Assembly (NCBI RefSeq): GCF_032854445.1
Contig: NC_088295.1
Location: 93,305,805 to 93,369,804 of the forward strand
Origin: Liolophura sinensis
Lineage: Eukaryota > Mollusca > Polyplacophora > Chitonida > Chitonidae
Direction: 5' to 3'
Length of the DNA: 64,000 nt
Positions 12,388-24,706 of this stretch are shown here, piece by piece; the first letter of the stretch is position 1; the number at the start of each line of letters is the position of its first letter. The translations under genes and the position numbers were made by a program. The notes beneath the pieces were generated by a model. That model saw only the letters and a program-made list of their open reading frames with translations, ran no database searches and was not told the DNA's origin.

Positions 12388-13545
12388 GCCAAGACCATTT
12401 AACACTTGTTTAACACTGCTTGCCAAGTAATGTAACATAATGCAGTGAGGTACATGTAGCGCTATACAGTGAGGGTAACACCATGCAGTGAGGTAACGCC
12501 GTACAGTGAGGTAACACCATACAGTGAGGTAACACCGTACAGTGAGGCCAAGACCATTTAACACTTGTTTAACACTGCTTGCCAAGTAATGTAACATAAT
12601 GCAGTGAGGTACATGTAGCGCTATACAGTGAGGTAACACCGTGCAGTGAGGTAACGCCGTACAGTGAGGTAACACCATACAGTGAGGTAATACCGTACAG
12701 TGAGGCCAAGACCATTTAACACTTGTTTAACACTGCTTGCCAAGTAATGTAACATAATGCAGTGAGGTACATGTAGCGCTATACAGTGAGGGTAACACCA
12801 TGCAGTGAGGTAACGCCGTACAGTGAGGTAACACCATACAGTGAGGTAACACCGTACAGTGAGGCCAAGACCATTTAACACTTGTTTAACACTGCTTGCC
12901 AAGTAATGTAACATAATGCAGTGAGGTACATGTAGCGCTATACAGTGAGGTAACACCGTGCAGTGAGGTAACGCCGTACAGTGAGGTAACACCATACAGT
13001 GAGGTAATACCGTACAGTGAGGCCAAGACCATTTAACACTTGTTTAACACTGCTTGCCAAGTAATGTAACATAATGCAGTGAAGTACATGTAGCGCTATA
13101 CAGTGAGGGTAACACCATGCAGTGAGGTAACGCCGTACAGTGAGGTAACACCATACAGTGAGGTAACACCGTACAGTGAGGCCAAGACCATTTAACACTT
13201 GTTTAACACTGCTTGCCAAGTAATGTAACATAATGCAGTGAGGTACATGTAGCGCTATACAGTGAGGTAACACCGTGCAGTGAGGTAACGCCGTACAGTG
13301 AGGTAACACCATACAGTGAGGTAATACCGTACAGTGAGGCCAAGACCATTTAACACTTGTTTAACACTGCTTGCCAAGTAATGTAACATAATGCAGTGAG
13401 GTACATGTAGCACTATACAGTGAGGTAACATCATGCAGTGGGGTAACACTGTACAGTGAGGTAACACAATACAGTGAGATAACACCATACAGTGAGGTAA
13501 CACCATACAGTGAGGTAACACCGTACAGTGAGGCCAAGACCATTT
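12388..13545. repeat. Intron 3 higher-order repeat, 158/159 bp blocks paired into 317 bp units
   Basis: Blocks beginning GAGGCCAAGACCATTTAAC recur every 158-159 bases from about 12544 to 13530. Alternate blocks differ (GAGGGTAACACCATG versus GAGGTAACACCGTG), so the true repeating unit is 317 bp. Each block ends in several 18-19 bp GAGGTAACACC units. Confidence 0.93.
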
Positions 13546-15655
13546 AATGCTTGTTGAACACTGCTTGCTAAGAAATGTAACACCATGCAGGAAGGTACAT
13601 GTACCACTATTCAGTGAGGTAACACCATGCAGTGAGGTAACGCCGCACAGTGGGTTAACACCATACAGTGAGATAACACCATACAGTGGGGCAACATCGT
13701 ACAGTGAGGTACATGAAATAACAGACAGTGAGGTAACAACACACACCACGATACAACCAGGTAACGATGTCCAGTGAGGTACATTTAATACCAGACAGTG
13801 AAGTAACAACATACAGGAGGTGAAGTAAAACCAGGTAACACAATATAGTGAAATAACACCACACAGCAAGGCAACACGGGGAAGTGAGATTACAACACAG
13901 AGTGAGGTAACGTCATGCAGTAAGGTAACACCATACAATCAGGCAATGGGTTAAGTGGCGTAACCCCATGTAACATCCCACTGTGAAGTAACAACATACA
14001 GGAGGTAACATAATACAGTCAGGTATCACCTACAGTCAGGTATCACCATACAGTCAGGTAACACTACATAGTCAGGTAACACTATACAATCAGGTGTCAC
14101 CATATAGTCACCTTATAGTGAAGTAACACCATACAATCAGGTATCTCCATACAATCAAGTAACACCATACAATCAGGTAACACGATACAATTAGGTAACA
14201 TCATACATTAAGGTACCAGCATACAATAAGGTAACACTATATAGTCAGGTATCACCAGTTATTCCGGTAACACCTTACAGTTAGGTATCACCATACAACA
14301 AAGTATCACCATACGGTCAAATAACACCATACAATCAGGTATAACCATACAGTCAAGTATCACAATACATTCAGGTGTAACCATACAGTCCGGTATCACC
14401 ATATAATCAGGTATCACCATAAAATCAATTATCACTATGCAATCAGGTATAACTATACAGTCAAGCATCACCATACATTCAGTCAGGTAACACAATACAG
14501 TTAGGTAACACGATACCGTCAGATATTAATATACAGTCAGGTAACACTAAACAGTCAGGCAACACCATATAATCGGGTATCACCATACGGCCAGGTATCA
14601 CATTGCATTCAGGCATCACTATACACGCAGGTAACACCATACGGTTAGGTATCACCATGCAATCAAGAATCACCATACAGTTAAGTAGTACTCTACAATC
14701 AGGTATCACTATACAATCAGGTATCACTATAAAATCAGGTATCACTATACAGTTAGGTAACACAATAGAGTAAGGTAACACGATACAGTTAAGATTCACT
14801 ATACAATCAGGAATCACCACAGAATCAAGTAGGCCTATCACCATGCTGTCACCATCAACATACTGTTAGGTAATACCATAAAATGAGTTATTACCACAGA
14901 ATGAAGTAAGACCATACAATCAGGTATCACCAATTAGTTAGGCAACACCATACAGCCAAGTACCATAGAGTGATGTAACATCATACAGTCAGGTATCACC
15001 ATTCAATCGGGTATCGCCATAAAATCAAGTAACACTATACAGTCGGGTATCACCATACAGTTGGGTAACACCATACAGTCAGGTATCACCATATAGTTAG
15101 GTAACACCATACAGTCAGGTAACACAGTACAGTCAGGTATCACCATACAGTCAGATATCATCATACATTCAGATACCACCACACAATTAAGCATCGCAAT
15201 ATAGCCTGGTAACACCATACAGTTAGGAATCACCATACAATCACGTATCACTATACAGTCAGGTAACACCATACAGTCAGGTAACGCCATTCAGTCAGGT
15301 AACGCCATACATTCAGGTAACGCCATTCAGTCAGGTAACACCATGCAGCCAGGTAATACTTTTTAGTCAGGTATTCACAATACAATCAGGTATCACCATA
15401 CAGTCAGGTAACACCATACAGTCAGGTAACACCATACAATCAGGTACTCCCAAACAGTCAGGTAACACTATGCAGTGAGGTAACGCCGTACACATAGTAC
15501 CAGACAGTGAAGTTACGACATACGAGATGTAACAACATACATTGAGGTAACACCATACAGTCAGGTAACTGCATAAAGTTACACCATTACGTGTGGCAAC
15601 ATTACACAGTAAAGTAACAACATACATTAGGGTAACACCGAACAGTGAAAGAAGG
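13546..15655. repeat. Intron 3 degenerate 18-19 bp array
   Basis: More than 100 diverged copies close to CAGGTATCACCATACAGT. Divergence is much greater than in the adjacent 317-bp array, which suggests an older part of the same repeat family. Minus-strand open frames of up to about 170 codons across it are periodicity artefacts. Confidence 0.9.
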
Positions 15656-15687
15656 TTTAAACAATGCCATTTTAATGCCTTAAAAAA

Positions 15688-15760
15688 ATAATAAAAAAAA
15701 ACAAAAGAAAGAACAAAAAAACAAACAAACAAAAAACAACAACAACAACAACAAGAGAAT
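15688..15760. repeat. A-rich simple repeat
   Basis: An A-rich tract that includes CAACAACAACAACAAC. It lies between the array and exon 4. Confidence 0.8.
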
Positions 15761-15872
15761 GAAAAGACAATGCATGGAAAAAGTATGGAATGAAATGAGG
15801 GATTAGTGAAGGTAAGGTCGATGCGGCTATTTACACATTGAGTTTTAATGTGTTGGCCATTTTTGTTGACAG

Positions 15873-16008
15873 GAGGGAACATTTTCAACAGATCTGAGTG
15901 GTTATGTTATTCATCCCTCTCGGAGGCATGGTACAGACACGGTACTTCATCACGAAGTTCATCGTGTGGACGACACGTCACACTTTCACCAGCCCAACAC
16001 TTTACCCG
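15873..16008 (+). CDS. Exon 4: reprolysin prodomain end
   Basis: The acceptor TTGACAG ends at 15872 and the frame opens in phase 0 directly after exon 3. The protein reads EGTFSTDLSGYVIHPSRR and ends HHEVHRVDDTSHFHQPNTLP. This matches the G-x-F-x-x-x-x-x-x-Y-x-I-x-P segment followed by the H-x-V-x-R motif found in ADAM prodomains. The donor at 16009 reads GTGAGA and leaves phase 1, as needed by exon 5. It contributes residues 143-187 and part of 188. Confidence 0.85.
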
Positions 16009-16274
16009 GTGAGATGTTTCAGTTCGTAATAACACTGAACTATGTTTAATGTAAAACACAACTGTATACCGGTACATGTATTTTCACGTGTTTGACAGAG
16101 TTAATCATCGTGAAAGTTTCGGTGCCGTTTCTTCATGATAACTGTTGAAAGAACCATTGAGCTGTCATTTTCTGTCATGCATGTAATCTTTTCTCAATAT
16201 GTCTTCACGCTTTCTAATGTACACAGCCAGTGCTATATTTCTCAGTATGCCTTCACGTTTTCTTGTGTACACAG

Positions 16275-16386
16275 TCAGTCATAGAGATTCCAGATCGAAG
16301 GTGCCAAACTCTGCACGAAAGCGACGAGCTGCCACTTTGTATAACATAGAATTGTTCCTAGCTGTCGACAGTCTTGTATATGACTT
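16275..16386 (+). CDS. Exon 5: furin-type site and start of catalytic-type domain
   Basis: The acceptor GTACACAG ends at 16274. Two opening bases complete a Val codon from exon 4. RKRR at about residues 202-205 is a proprotein-convertase site, followed by LYNIELFLAVDSLVYD, the first beta strand of an M12B domain (IEL-x-x-x-x-D motif). Other nearby AG acceptors give the wrong phase. The donor at 16387 reads GTGAGT and leaves two bases (TT). The exon joined to exon 6 gives Phe then Trp. Confidence 0.85.
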
Positions 16387-16425
16387 GTGAGTATCTCGTA
16401 TGTTTAAAGGTAATCTCCAGCAACA

Positions 16426-16483
16426 CGCAATGACCTAGGAGACTCTCACCAATGCAGTCGCTGTGAGTTAAAAGTCCAGCTCT
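16426..16483 (+). mobile_element. SINE head fragment
   Basis: A stretch including CTCACCAATGCAGTCGCTGT and GAGTTAAAAGTCCAGCTC matches the B-box part of the SINE head. It has mismatches and no tail. Confidence 0.6.
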
Positions 16484-16508
16484 ATGCGAGTAGCCATAGA
16501 CCGCAAAT

Positions 16509-16661
16509 TACTGTTCCCTTGACTCTTTCTGGGACAGAGGTTAAAGGAGTCAGGGAGTTCAAATTTCTTGGTTTTATGTTTAACGAAAGGCTAAATCGGA
16601 CGTCACACATAGACTGTATTCCTAAAGAGGTCTCAAGGAATCTAGGTATATTCAAAAACAA
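16509..16661 (+). pseudogene. LINE reverse-transcriptase fragment
   Basis: The frame reads LTLSGTEVKGVREFKFLGFM, then FNERLNRTSHIDCIPKEVS and RNLGIF. This fits the motif at the end of non-LTR reverse transcriptases, where V-x-x-F-x-x-L-G is followed by a H-I and K-x-x-x-x-G-I/L pattern. Only about 50 codons remain, directly after the SINE head fragment. The clade cannot be decided from this length. Confidence 0.6.
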
Positions 16662-16789
16662 AAAACACTTTTTATCCTTCTTATTCTTATTCTTTGATCT
16701 ACCCTTATTTTTCATACGGGAATTTTTTGTGGGCAAACACTCACTTGCAACCTCTGCAAATATTGCAAAATCGCGTTATTCGAAATGTT

Positions 16790-17245
16790 TACTCACCGCC
16801 CCACTTGTTTACTGACCGTCCCACATGTGTACTGACCGCGCCACATGTTCACTGACCGCCCAGATGTTTACTGACCGACCCACTTGTTCACTGACCGTGC
16901 CACATCTTTACTGACCGTCCCATATGTGTATTGACTGCCCCACTTGTTTACTGGCCTTCACCCAAGTGTAATGACGGTTCCACATATTTACCAGCTGTCC
17001 CATATGTTTATTGACCGCCCCACATGTTTACTAACCGCCCCAAATGTTTACTGACCGCCCCAGGTTTACTGACCGCCCCACATGTTTACTGACCGCCCAA
17101 CATGTTTACTAACCGTCCCACATTTTTAATAAACCATCCCACATTTACTGACCTCCCCATACGTTTGCCGACAATCCCACATAATTACCGACCATCCCAC
17201 ATGCCTATCGACCACCACCCACCATCCCAGACGTTTACACGCAGT
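16790..17245. repeat. Intron 5 tandem repeat, about 20 bp unit
   Basis: About 22 copies of a unit close to TTTACTGACCGCCCCACATG, degenerate towards the right end. Confidence 0.9.
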
Positions 17246-17282
17246 CCTACATGGTTTCTGTTAGATTTTACATTAGATTTAC

Positions 17283-17700
17283 AATTACATTGTTACATGA
17301 GTACCACCAACGTGTGCTGTACGTATGTTACATGGGTGCCCCCAACGTGTGCTGTATGTATATGACATGGGTACCATCAAAATGTGCAGTATGTATATGA
17401 CATGGGTACCATCAACGTGTGCTGTATGTATATGACATGGGAACCATCAACGTGTGCTGTACGTATGACATGGATACCAACAACGTGTGCTGTATGTATG
17501 TGGCATGGGTACCCCCATCATGTGCTGCATGTATGTGACATGGGTTTGCTTAGTATATATGACATGATTTCATGTAACCTTTGCTTTGGATGGTTGAAAT
17601 GGTTCTCATAAGGTGTGTTCTGCCTATCTTTGTTGTGTCACATGGTTTTCTGCTTGTGTGACATGATTTCCTTAAATATGTAACATTATTACCTCCAACG
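17283..17700. repeat. Intron 5 tandem repeat, about 30-36 bp unit, degenerate
   Basis: Copies contain GTATATGACATGGGTACC and CAACGTGTGCT. They decay rightward into copies with GTGTGACATGATTTCC, which lead into the 35-bp array. GTATATGAC also occurs at the end of exon 5, next to its donor. Confidence 0.8.
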
Positions 17701-17713
17701 TCTGCCTAACCTG

Positions 17714-17839
17714 AGCATGGTTTTCCCCCGGGCTCCTCCCGATTTCCTCCCACCATAACGCTGGCCGCCGTCGTATAAGTCAAATGGTCACCATATGAGC
17801 ATGATGTAAAACAACTATCAAATAAAATAAATAAATAAA
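17714..17839 (+). mobile_element. SINE 3' fragment, plus strand
   Basis: Contains CCCCCGGGCTCCTCCC, CACCATAACGCTGGCCGCCG and an AAATAAATAAATAAA tail. The tRNA-like head is missing. It separates two repeat blocks of intron 5. Confidence 0.8.
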
Positions 17840-17844
17840 CCTCC

Positions 17845-18640
17845 AACGTGGGCTCTGGGTATGGGACATGTTTTCACTCAACGTTTACTCTGGTTATGTG
17901 ACTTGTTTTCACCTAGCGATCACTCCGGTTGTGTGAAATGTTTTCACTCAGCGCTTGCTCTGGTTATGGGACATGTTTTCACCCAGCGATCACTCCGGTT
18001 ATGTGAAATGTTTTGACCCAGCGCTTGCTCTGGTTATGGGACTTGTTTTCACCTAGCAATTACTCCGGTTGTGTGAAATGTTTTCACCCAGCGCTTGCTC
18101 TGGTTATGGGACATGTTTTCACCTAGCGATCACTCCGGTTATGTGAAATGTTTTCACCCAGCGCTTGCTCTGGTTATGGGACATGTTTTCACCCAGCGCT
18201 TGCTCTGGTTATGGGACTTGTTTTCACCTAGCGATCACTCCGGTTATGTGAAATGTTTTCACCCAGCGCTTGCTCTGGTTATGGGACATGTTTTCACCTA
18301 GCGATCACTCCGGTTATGTGAAATGTTTTCACCCAGCGCTTGCTCTGGTTATGGGACATGTTTTCACCCAGCGCTTGCTCTGGTTATGGGACTTGTTTTC
18401 ACCTAGCGATCACTCCGGTTATGTGAAATGTTTTCACCCAGCGCTTGCTCTGGTTATGGGACATGTTTTCACCCAGCGCTTGCTCTGGTTATGGGACTTG
18501 TTTTCACCTAGCGATCACTCCGGTTATGTGAAATGTTTCCACCCAGCGCTTGCTCTGGTTATGGGACATGTTTTCACCCAGCGCTTGCTCTGGTTATGGG
18601 ACTTGTTTTCACCTAGCAATTACTCCAGTTGTGTGAAATG
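17845..18640. repeat. Intron 5 minisatellite, 35 bp unit with 105 bp higher-order unit
   Basis: Two alternating 35-bp types are seen: one with CACCTAGCGATCACTCCGG, the other with CACCCAGCGCTTGCTCTGG. Groups of three recur (105 bp, divisible by 3), which produces open frames with a 35-residue protein period. These are not genes. Confidence 0.93.
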
Positions 18641-18969
18641 TAACTAGTAAATTTACACCAGGTTCTATTGAATAAAGTAACATGGTTGCACAGGATGTTT
18701 AACCGACATAGTTTCCAACAGAATAACTTTCCGCGTATAACACATGTTTCCAGGAAGATGTTTGCTACCCCGGTGTGTGCTCACGGCCGTTTTATAATTG
18801 TACCGGATAAGTTATTTACCTATAGCAAATTTGAATGTAATACCTGGACAGACATGATATCGATTTACAGTTCTCTGTTGATGGAGCAAACATTACAATC
18901 CAGATAGTCACTTACATGCATGTATTATCTTTCTGCCTGTCATTTGAATGCCAAATTCACGATTTTTAG

Positions 18970-19063
18970 CTGGTACAGTAGAACGAACATCGCTGACCCG
19001 GTGGCAAGGAAGGATGCGGCGTTAGATTCCATCCAGCAATACTACGCCTTTGTTCTCAATGGG
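18970..19063 (+). CDS. Exon 6: reprolysin-like domain
   Basis: The acceptor GATTTTTAG ends at 18969. One base completes Phe from exon 5, then WYSRTNIADPVARKDAALDS and IQQYYAFVLNG. The second half matches the reprolysin helix that ends in a V-x-N-x-V/I pattern before the Y-K/R-S segment. The donor at 19064 reads GTACGT, phase 0. It contributes residues 225-256. A different ORF at 18668-18907 just upstream has no family motif and is not used. Confidence 0.85.
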
Positions 19064-19564
19064 GTACGTCTTTAGATCTACCACCTTGTTTATTATATAC
19101 TGTTAGTCTAACGAAAAAGCTCACTGTTTTAAATATCATCTTAAACATCATGTTCCTCAGCACAAAGCTCAAAATCAGTAAAATATTATTTTAAAATCGA
19201 TTTTCATCAGCATCAGCATGAAGTTCAAAATCGGTAAAATTATTAAAATTCCTGGCATAATTAGCAGGAGAATGTTAATAATTACAGAATACGATTCCGT
19301 AAGTGAGCAAGTCGCAAGACCGCACAGTCACGCTGCCAACAATTAAAGTTTGCTACCTTTTGCGCATAAATCAAGTTATAGTGGATGTAACTGAGAGATA
19401 AAAGAGATATAATCGTAGAATGGTCATGATGGTCGCCCGAGCTAACGTTGTCAGAAGAAAACAGAAACCAGTCGGTTTAAAACTGCCTGAAATATAACCA
19501 GTCCAAAAGGTCAAAGGAAAGGAAGAGAAAGGAATTCAAGCATCACACCTATATTCTTATACAG
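19064..19564. other. Intron 6, no recognised feature
   Basis: A compact 501-base intron without tandem repeats, unlike most introns of this gene. Confidence 0.6.
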
Positions 19565-19642
19565 ATCGATCTGCGTTACAAAAGCATCATGGACCCCAGT
19601 ATGCAGTTTAGCGTTCAATTTGCTGGCATCTTTATCTCAACG
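19565..19642 (+). CDS. Exon 7: reprolysin-like domain
   Basis: Twenty-six codons, phase 0 at both ends. The acceptor is ATACAG and the donor GTAAGT. The protein IDLRYKSIMDPSMQFSVQFA then GIFIST continues exon 6 as V-L-N-G-I-D-L-R-Y-K-S, the usual strand after the first reprolysin helix. It contributes residues 257-282. The junction sequence TATCTCAACG plus the intron bases resembles the unit of the 44-bp array downstream. Confidence 0.85.
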
Positions 19643-19750
19643 GTAAGTGCATATAATTTACTGAGGCAGTAACATCATTTTTGGTTAACAATTTGGATAT
19701 TATCATTGGCATATAAATGGTCACATTTTGTTCTAAATGTTGTTACTGGT

Positions 19751-19812
19751 CATGATAGTTCAGCTGGTAGAGCGTCCGTTTCGTGGGTGGTAGATCCAGG
19801 CTCAATCCTGTT
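19751..19812 (+). mobile_element. tRNA-like SINE head, second family
   Basis: TAGTTCAGCTGGTAGAGCG is an A-box and CAGGCTCAATCCTG resembles a B-box, spaced as in a tRNA gene. A proper acceptor stem is not evident, so it is a SINE or tRNA-derived fragment and not a functional tRNA. It lies between exon 7 and the 44-bp array. Confidence 0.5.
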
Positions 19813-19849
19813 CATAACTGGTTCATAACTAGTGTGACTACATGATACC

Positions 19850-22800
19850 CACATAGGCCTACTGCAAAACAATACATCACCATTTACAGAGTTAATACCC
19901 ACATAGTATCTCACAATACATCACCATTTACAGAGCTAATACCCACATAGTATCTCACAATACATCACCATTTACAGAGCTAATACCCACATAGTATCTC
20001 ACAGTACATCATCACCATTTACAGAGCTAATACCCACATAGTTTCTCACAATACATCACCATTTACATAGCAAATACCCACATAGTATCTCAGAATACAT
20101 CACCATTTACAGAGCTAATACCCACATAGTATCTCACAATAAATCACCATTTATAGAGCTAATACCCAAAGAGTATCTTACAATACATCACCATTTACAG
20201 AGCTAATGCCCACATGGTGTCCCAGAATACATCACCATTTACAGACCTAATACCCACATAGTATCTCACAATACATCACCATTTACAGAGCAAATACCCA
20301 CATAGTATCTCACAATACATCACCATTTACAGAGCTAATACCCACATAGTATCTCACAATACATCACCATTTACAGAGCTAATACCCACATAGTATCTCA
20401 CAATACATCACCATTTACAGAGATAATACCCACATAGTATCTCACAATACATCACCATTTACAGAGCTAATGCTCACATAGTATCTCACAATACATCACC
20501 ATTTACAGAGCTAATACCCACTTGGTGTCTCACAATACATCACCATTTACAGAGCTAATGCCCACATAGTATCTCACAATACATCACCATTTACAGAGCT
20601 AATACCCACATAGTATCTCACAATACATCACCATTTACAGAGCTAATGCCCACATAGTATCTCACAATACATCACCATTTACAGAGCAAATACACACATG
20701 GTGTCTCACAATACATCACCATTTACAGAGCTAATACCCACTTGGTGTCTCCCAATACATCACCATTTACAGAGCTAATACCCACTTGGTGTCTCCCAAT
20801 ACATCACCATTTACAGAGCTAATACCCAAAGAGTATCTCACAATACATCACCATTTACAGAGCTAATGCCCACATAGTATCTCACATTACATCACCATTT
20901 ACAGAGCAAATACACACATAGCATCTCACAATACATCACCATTTACAGAGCTAATACCCACTTGGTGTCTCCCAATACATCACCATTTACAGAGCTAATA
21001 CCCACATAGTATCTCACAATACATCACCATTTACAGAGATAATACCCACATAGTATCTCACAATACATCACCATTTACAGAGCTAATACCCACATGGTAT
21101 CTCACAATACATCACCATTTACACAGCTAATACTCACATAGTATCTCACAATACATCACAATTTACAGAGCTAATACCCACATAGTTTCTCACAATACAT
21201 CACCATTTACAGAGCTAATACCCACATAGTATCTCACAATACATCACCATTTACAGAGCTAATACCCACATGGTGTCTCAGAATACATCACCATTTACAG
21301 AGCTAATACCCACTTGGTGTCTCAGAATACATCACTATCTACAGAGCTAATACCCACATAGTATCTCACAATACATCACCATTTACAGAGCTAATACCCA
21401 CTTGGTGTCTCAAAATACATCACTATCTACAGAGCCAATACCCACATAGTATCTCACAGTACATCACCATTTACAGAGCAAATACCCACTTGGTGTCTCA
21501 CAATACATCACCATTTACAGAGCTAATACCCACAGAGTATCTCACAATACATCACCATTTACACAGCAAATACCCACATAGTATCTCACAATACATCACC
21601 ATTTACAGAGCTAATACCCACATAGTATCTCACAGTACATCACCATTTACAGAGCTAATACCCACATGGTGTCCCAGGATACATCACCATTTACAGATCT
21701 AATACCCACATAGTATCTCACAATACATCACCATTTACAGAGCTAATGCCCACATAGTATCTCAGAATACATCACCATTTACAGAGCTAATACCCACTTG
21801 GTGTCCCAGAATACATCACCATTTACAGAGCTAATACCCACATAGTATCTCACAATACATTACCATTTACACAGCTAATACTCACATAGTATCTCACAAT
21901 ACATCACAATTTACAGAGCTAATACCCACATAGTTTCTCACAATACATCACCATTTACAGAGCTAATACCCACAGAGTATCTCACAATACATCACCATTT
22001 ACAGAGCTAATACCCACTTGGTGTCTCCCAATACATCACCATTTACAGAGCTAATACCCACATAGTATGTTACAGTACATCACCATTTACAGAGCTAATA
22101 CCCACATAGTATCTCACAATACATCACCATTTACAGAGCTAATACCCACATGGTGTCTCAGAATACATCACCATTTACAGAGCTAATACCCACTTGGTGC
22201 CTCCCAATACATCACCATTTACAGAGCTAATAGCCACATAGTATCTCACAGTACATCACCATTTACAGAGCTAATACCCACATAGTATCTCAAAATACAT
22301 CACCATTTACAGAGCTAATACCCACTTGGTGTCTCAGAATACATCACCATTTACAGAGCTAATACCCACTTGGTGTCTCACAATACATTACCATTTACAG
22401 AGCTAATACCCACATAGTAGCTCACAATACATCACCATTTACAGATCTCACACCCACATAGTATCTAACAATACATCACCATATACAGAGCTAATAGCCA
22501 CATGGTGTCTCAAAATACATCACCATTTACAGAGCTAATACTCACATGGTATCTAATAATACCCACATACTGCGTAACAATACAACACTATTTACAAAGC
22601 TAATATCAACATAGTCCCAACAATACATGACCATTTACAGAGCTAATACCCACATAGTCTCTAACATTACACCATTTACAGAGCTAATACCCACATGCTG
22701 CATAAGAATACACCACTATTTACAGAGCTAATACCCACATAATCCCAACAATACATCACCATTTACAGAGCTAATACCCACATAATCCCAACAATACATC

Positions 22801-22855
22801 ACCATTTACAGAGCTAATACCCACATAGTGCCTAAGTGAAACACCATTTACATAG
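19850..22855. repeat. Intron 7 minisatellite, 44 bp unit, about 68 copies
   Basis: The unit contains CAATACATCACCATTTACAG and AGCTAATACCCACATAG. Two common end variants (CATAGTATCTCAC and CTTGGTGTCTCCC) are interspersed. Copies after about 22560 are degenerate. It ends about 60 bases before exon 8. Confidence 0.96.
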
Positions 22856-22912
22856 CGACTGGTTCGGCAACAGTGACTGATTTTAACAATTTTCTGTGGA
22901 AATATTTACAAG

Positions 22913-23073
22913 GAAGCGGGAACATCACCCTGGACTTCTGCTATCGCCACTCCAAACCCGGCCAATCCAGAGAGACCGTTTGTTAACACAGATTCAGCAC
23001 TTAACACCTTTAGGCAGTGGCGGCGAGATGTCTTCACAGTCCCCACCAGCGACTACTCCATGCTGTTTACCAA
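22913..23073 (+). CDS. Exon 8: reprolysin-like domain
   Basis: The acceptor ATTTACAAG ends at 22912. The frame reads EAGTSPWTSAIATPNPANPE and ends FTVPTSDYSMLFT. The LP/VP-x-x-D-x-x-M-L-F-T segment is a hallmark of M12B proteases, lying before the zinc motif. The donor at 23074 reads GTGAGT and leaves two bases (AA), completed by the first base of exon 9 to Lys. It contributes residues 283-335. The downstream array begins almost at the donor. Confidence 0.88.
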
Positions 23074-23084
23074 GTGAGTAGACA

Positions 23085-24445
23085 CATGTACTAGAAGCAG
23101 GATCGTGACGAGAAGTGGTAGATTATCGTGGGGGAGAGTAGCTATAGCTACTTGTAGACGGAAGATGTGACCCTATCGTAACGAGAGTAGGTATAGATAT
23201 ATGTACTTGTGGACGGAGGATGTGGCCCTATTGTGACGAGAGTAGGTATAGATACTTGTGGACGAGGATGTAGGCTAATCGTGACGAGAGTGGGTATAGA
23301 TACATGTACTTGTGGACAGAGCATGTGGCCCTATCGTGGCAAAAGTAGGTATAGTTACTTGCGGAAAGAGGATGTGGCCCTATCGTGGTAAGAGTAGGTA
23401 TAGTTACTTGTGGACGGAGAATATGGCCCTATCGTGGCAAGAGTAGGTATAGTTACTTGTGGACGAGGATGTAGGCCTATCGTGACGAGAGTGGGTATAG
23501 ATACATGTACTTGTGGACAGAGGATGTGGTCCTATCGTTAGGAGAGTAGGTATAGTTACTTGTAGACGGAAGATGTGACCCTATCGTGACGAGAGTAGGT
23601 ATAGATATATGTACTTGTGGACGGAGGATGTGGCCCTATTGTGACCAGAGTAGGTATAGTTCCTCGTGGACAAGGATGTAGGCCTATCGTGACGAGAGTA
23701 AGTATAGATACATATACTTGTGGAAAGAGGATGTGGTTCTATTGTGACGAGAGTAGGTAAAGTTACTTGTGGACGAGGATGTAGGCTAATCGTGACGAGA
23801 GTGGGTATAGATACATATACTTGTGGACGGAGGATGTGGTCCTATTGTGACGAGAGTAGGTGTGGTTACTTGTGGACGAGGATGTAGGCTAATCGTGACG
23901 AGAGTGGGTATAGATACATATACTTGTGGACGGAGGATGTGGCCCTATTGTGACGAGAGTAGGTATAGTTACTTGTGGACGAGGATGTAGGCTAATCGTG
24001 ACGAGAGTGGGTATAGATACATATACTTGTGGACGGAGGATGTGGTCCTATCGTGACGAGAGTAGGTGTGGTTACTTGTGGACGAGGATGTAGGCTAATC
24101 GTGACGAGAGTGGGTATAGATACATATACTTGTGGACAGAGGATGTGGCCCTATCGTGGCAAGAGTAGGTATAGTTACTTGTGGGCGAGGATGTAGGCTA
24201 ATCGTGACGAGAGTGGGTATAGATACATATACTTGTGGACAGAGCATGTGGCTCTTTCGTGACGAGAGTAGGTATAGTTACTTGTGGACAAGAATGTGGG
24301 CCCATCGTGACGAGAGTAGGTATAGATGCATTTACTCGCGGACGGAGGATATTGCCCTATGGCGACGAGAGTGGGTATATATACATGTACTTCTGGACGG
24401 AGCATGTAGTCCTGTCGTGGCAAGAGAAGGTATATTTACTTGTGT
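23085..24445. repeat. Intron 8 minisatellite, 48 and 57 bp units alternating (about 105 bp)
   Basis: Units contain GTGACGAGAGTAGGTATAG, ACATGTACTTGTGGACGGAG and GATGTGGCCCTATCG, or the shorter ACGAGGATGTAGGCTAATCG. The array starts within about ten bases of the exon 8 donor. Confidence 0.93.
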
Positions 24446-24561
24446 GTGTATGAGGAGACACTTTCCTTTTGCACATAGACCAAATCGCGTTAATGATTTC
24501 AACCATTTTCTCGGAAGAAAGATATGTCGTCATATACCATTGATATATAGACACATCTTGA

Positions 24562-24706
24562 AGATATTGCGTCGTTGGCTATATCCAACACCTTCCAGTA
24601 GATATTGCGTCGTTGGCTATATCCAACACCTTCCAGTAGATATTGCGTCGTTGGCTATATCCAACACCTTCCAGTAGATATAGGGTCGTTGGCTATATCC
24701 CCCAAC
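24562..24706. repeat. Tandem repeat, 38 bp unit, about 4 copies
   Basis: The unit contains GATATTGCGTCGTTGGCTAT and ATCCAACACCTTCCAGTA. Copies are almost identical, implying recent expansion. Confidence 0.92.

Noticed and set aside
12112-13938. Minus-strand ORFs of 124-227 codons
   Set aside because: Identical peptides recur with the 317-bp DNA period; they are repeat artefacts.
19850-22855. CRISPR-like regular repeats
   Set aside because: Head-to-tail repeats without unique spacers, in a eukaryotic intron.
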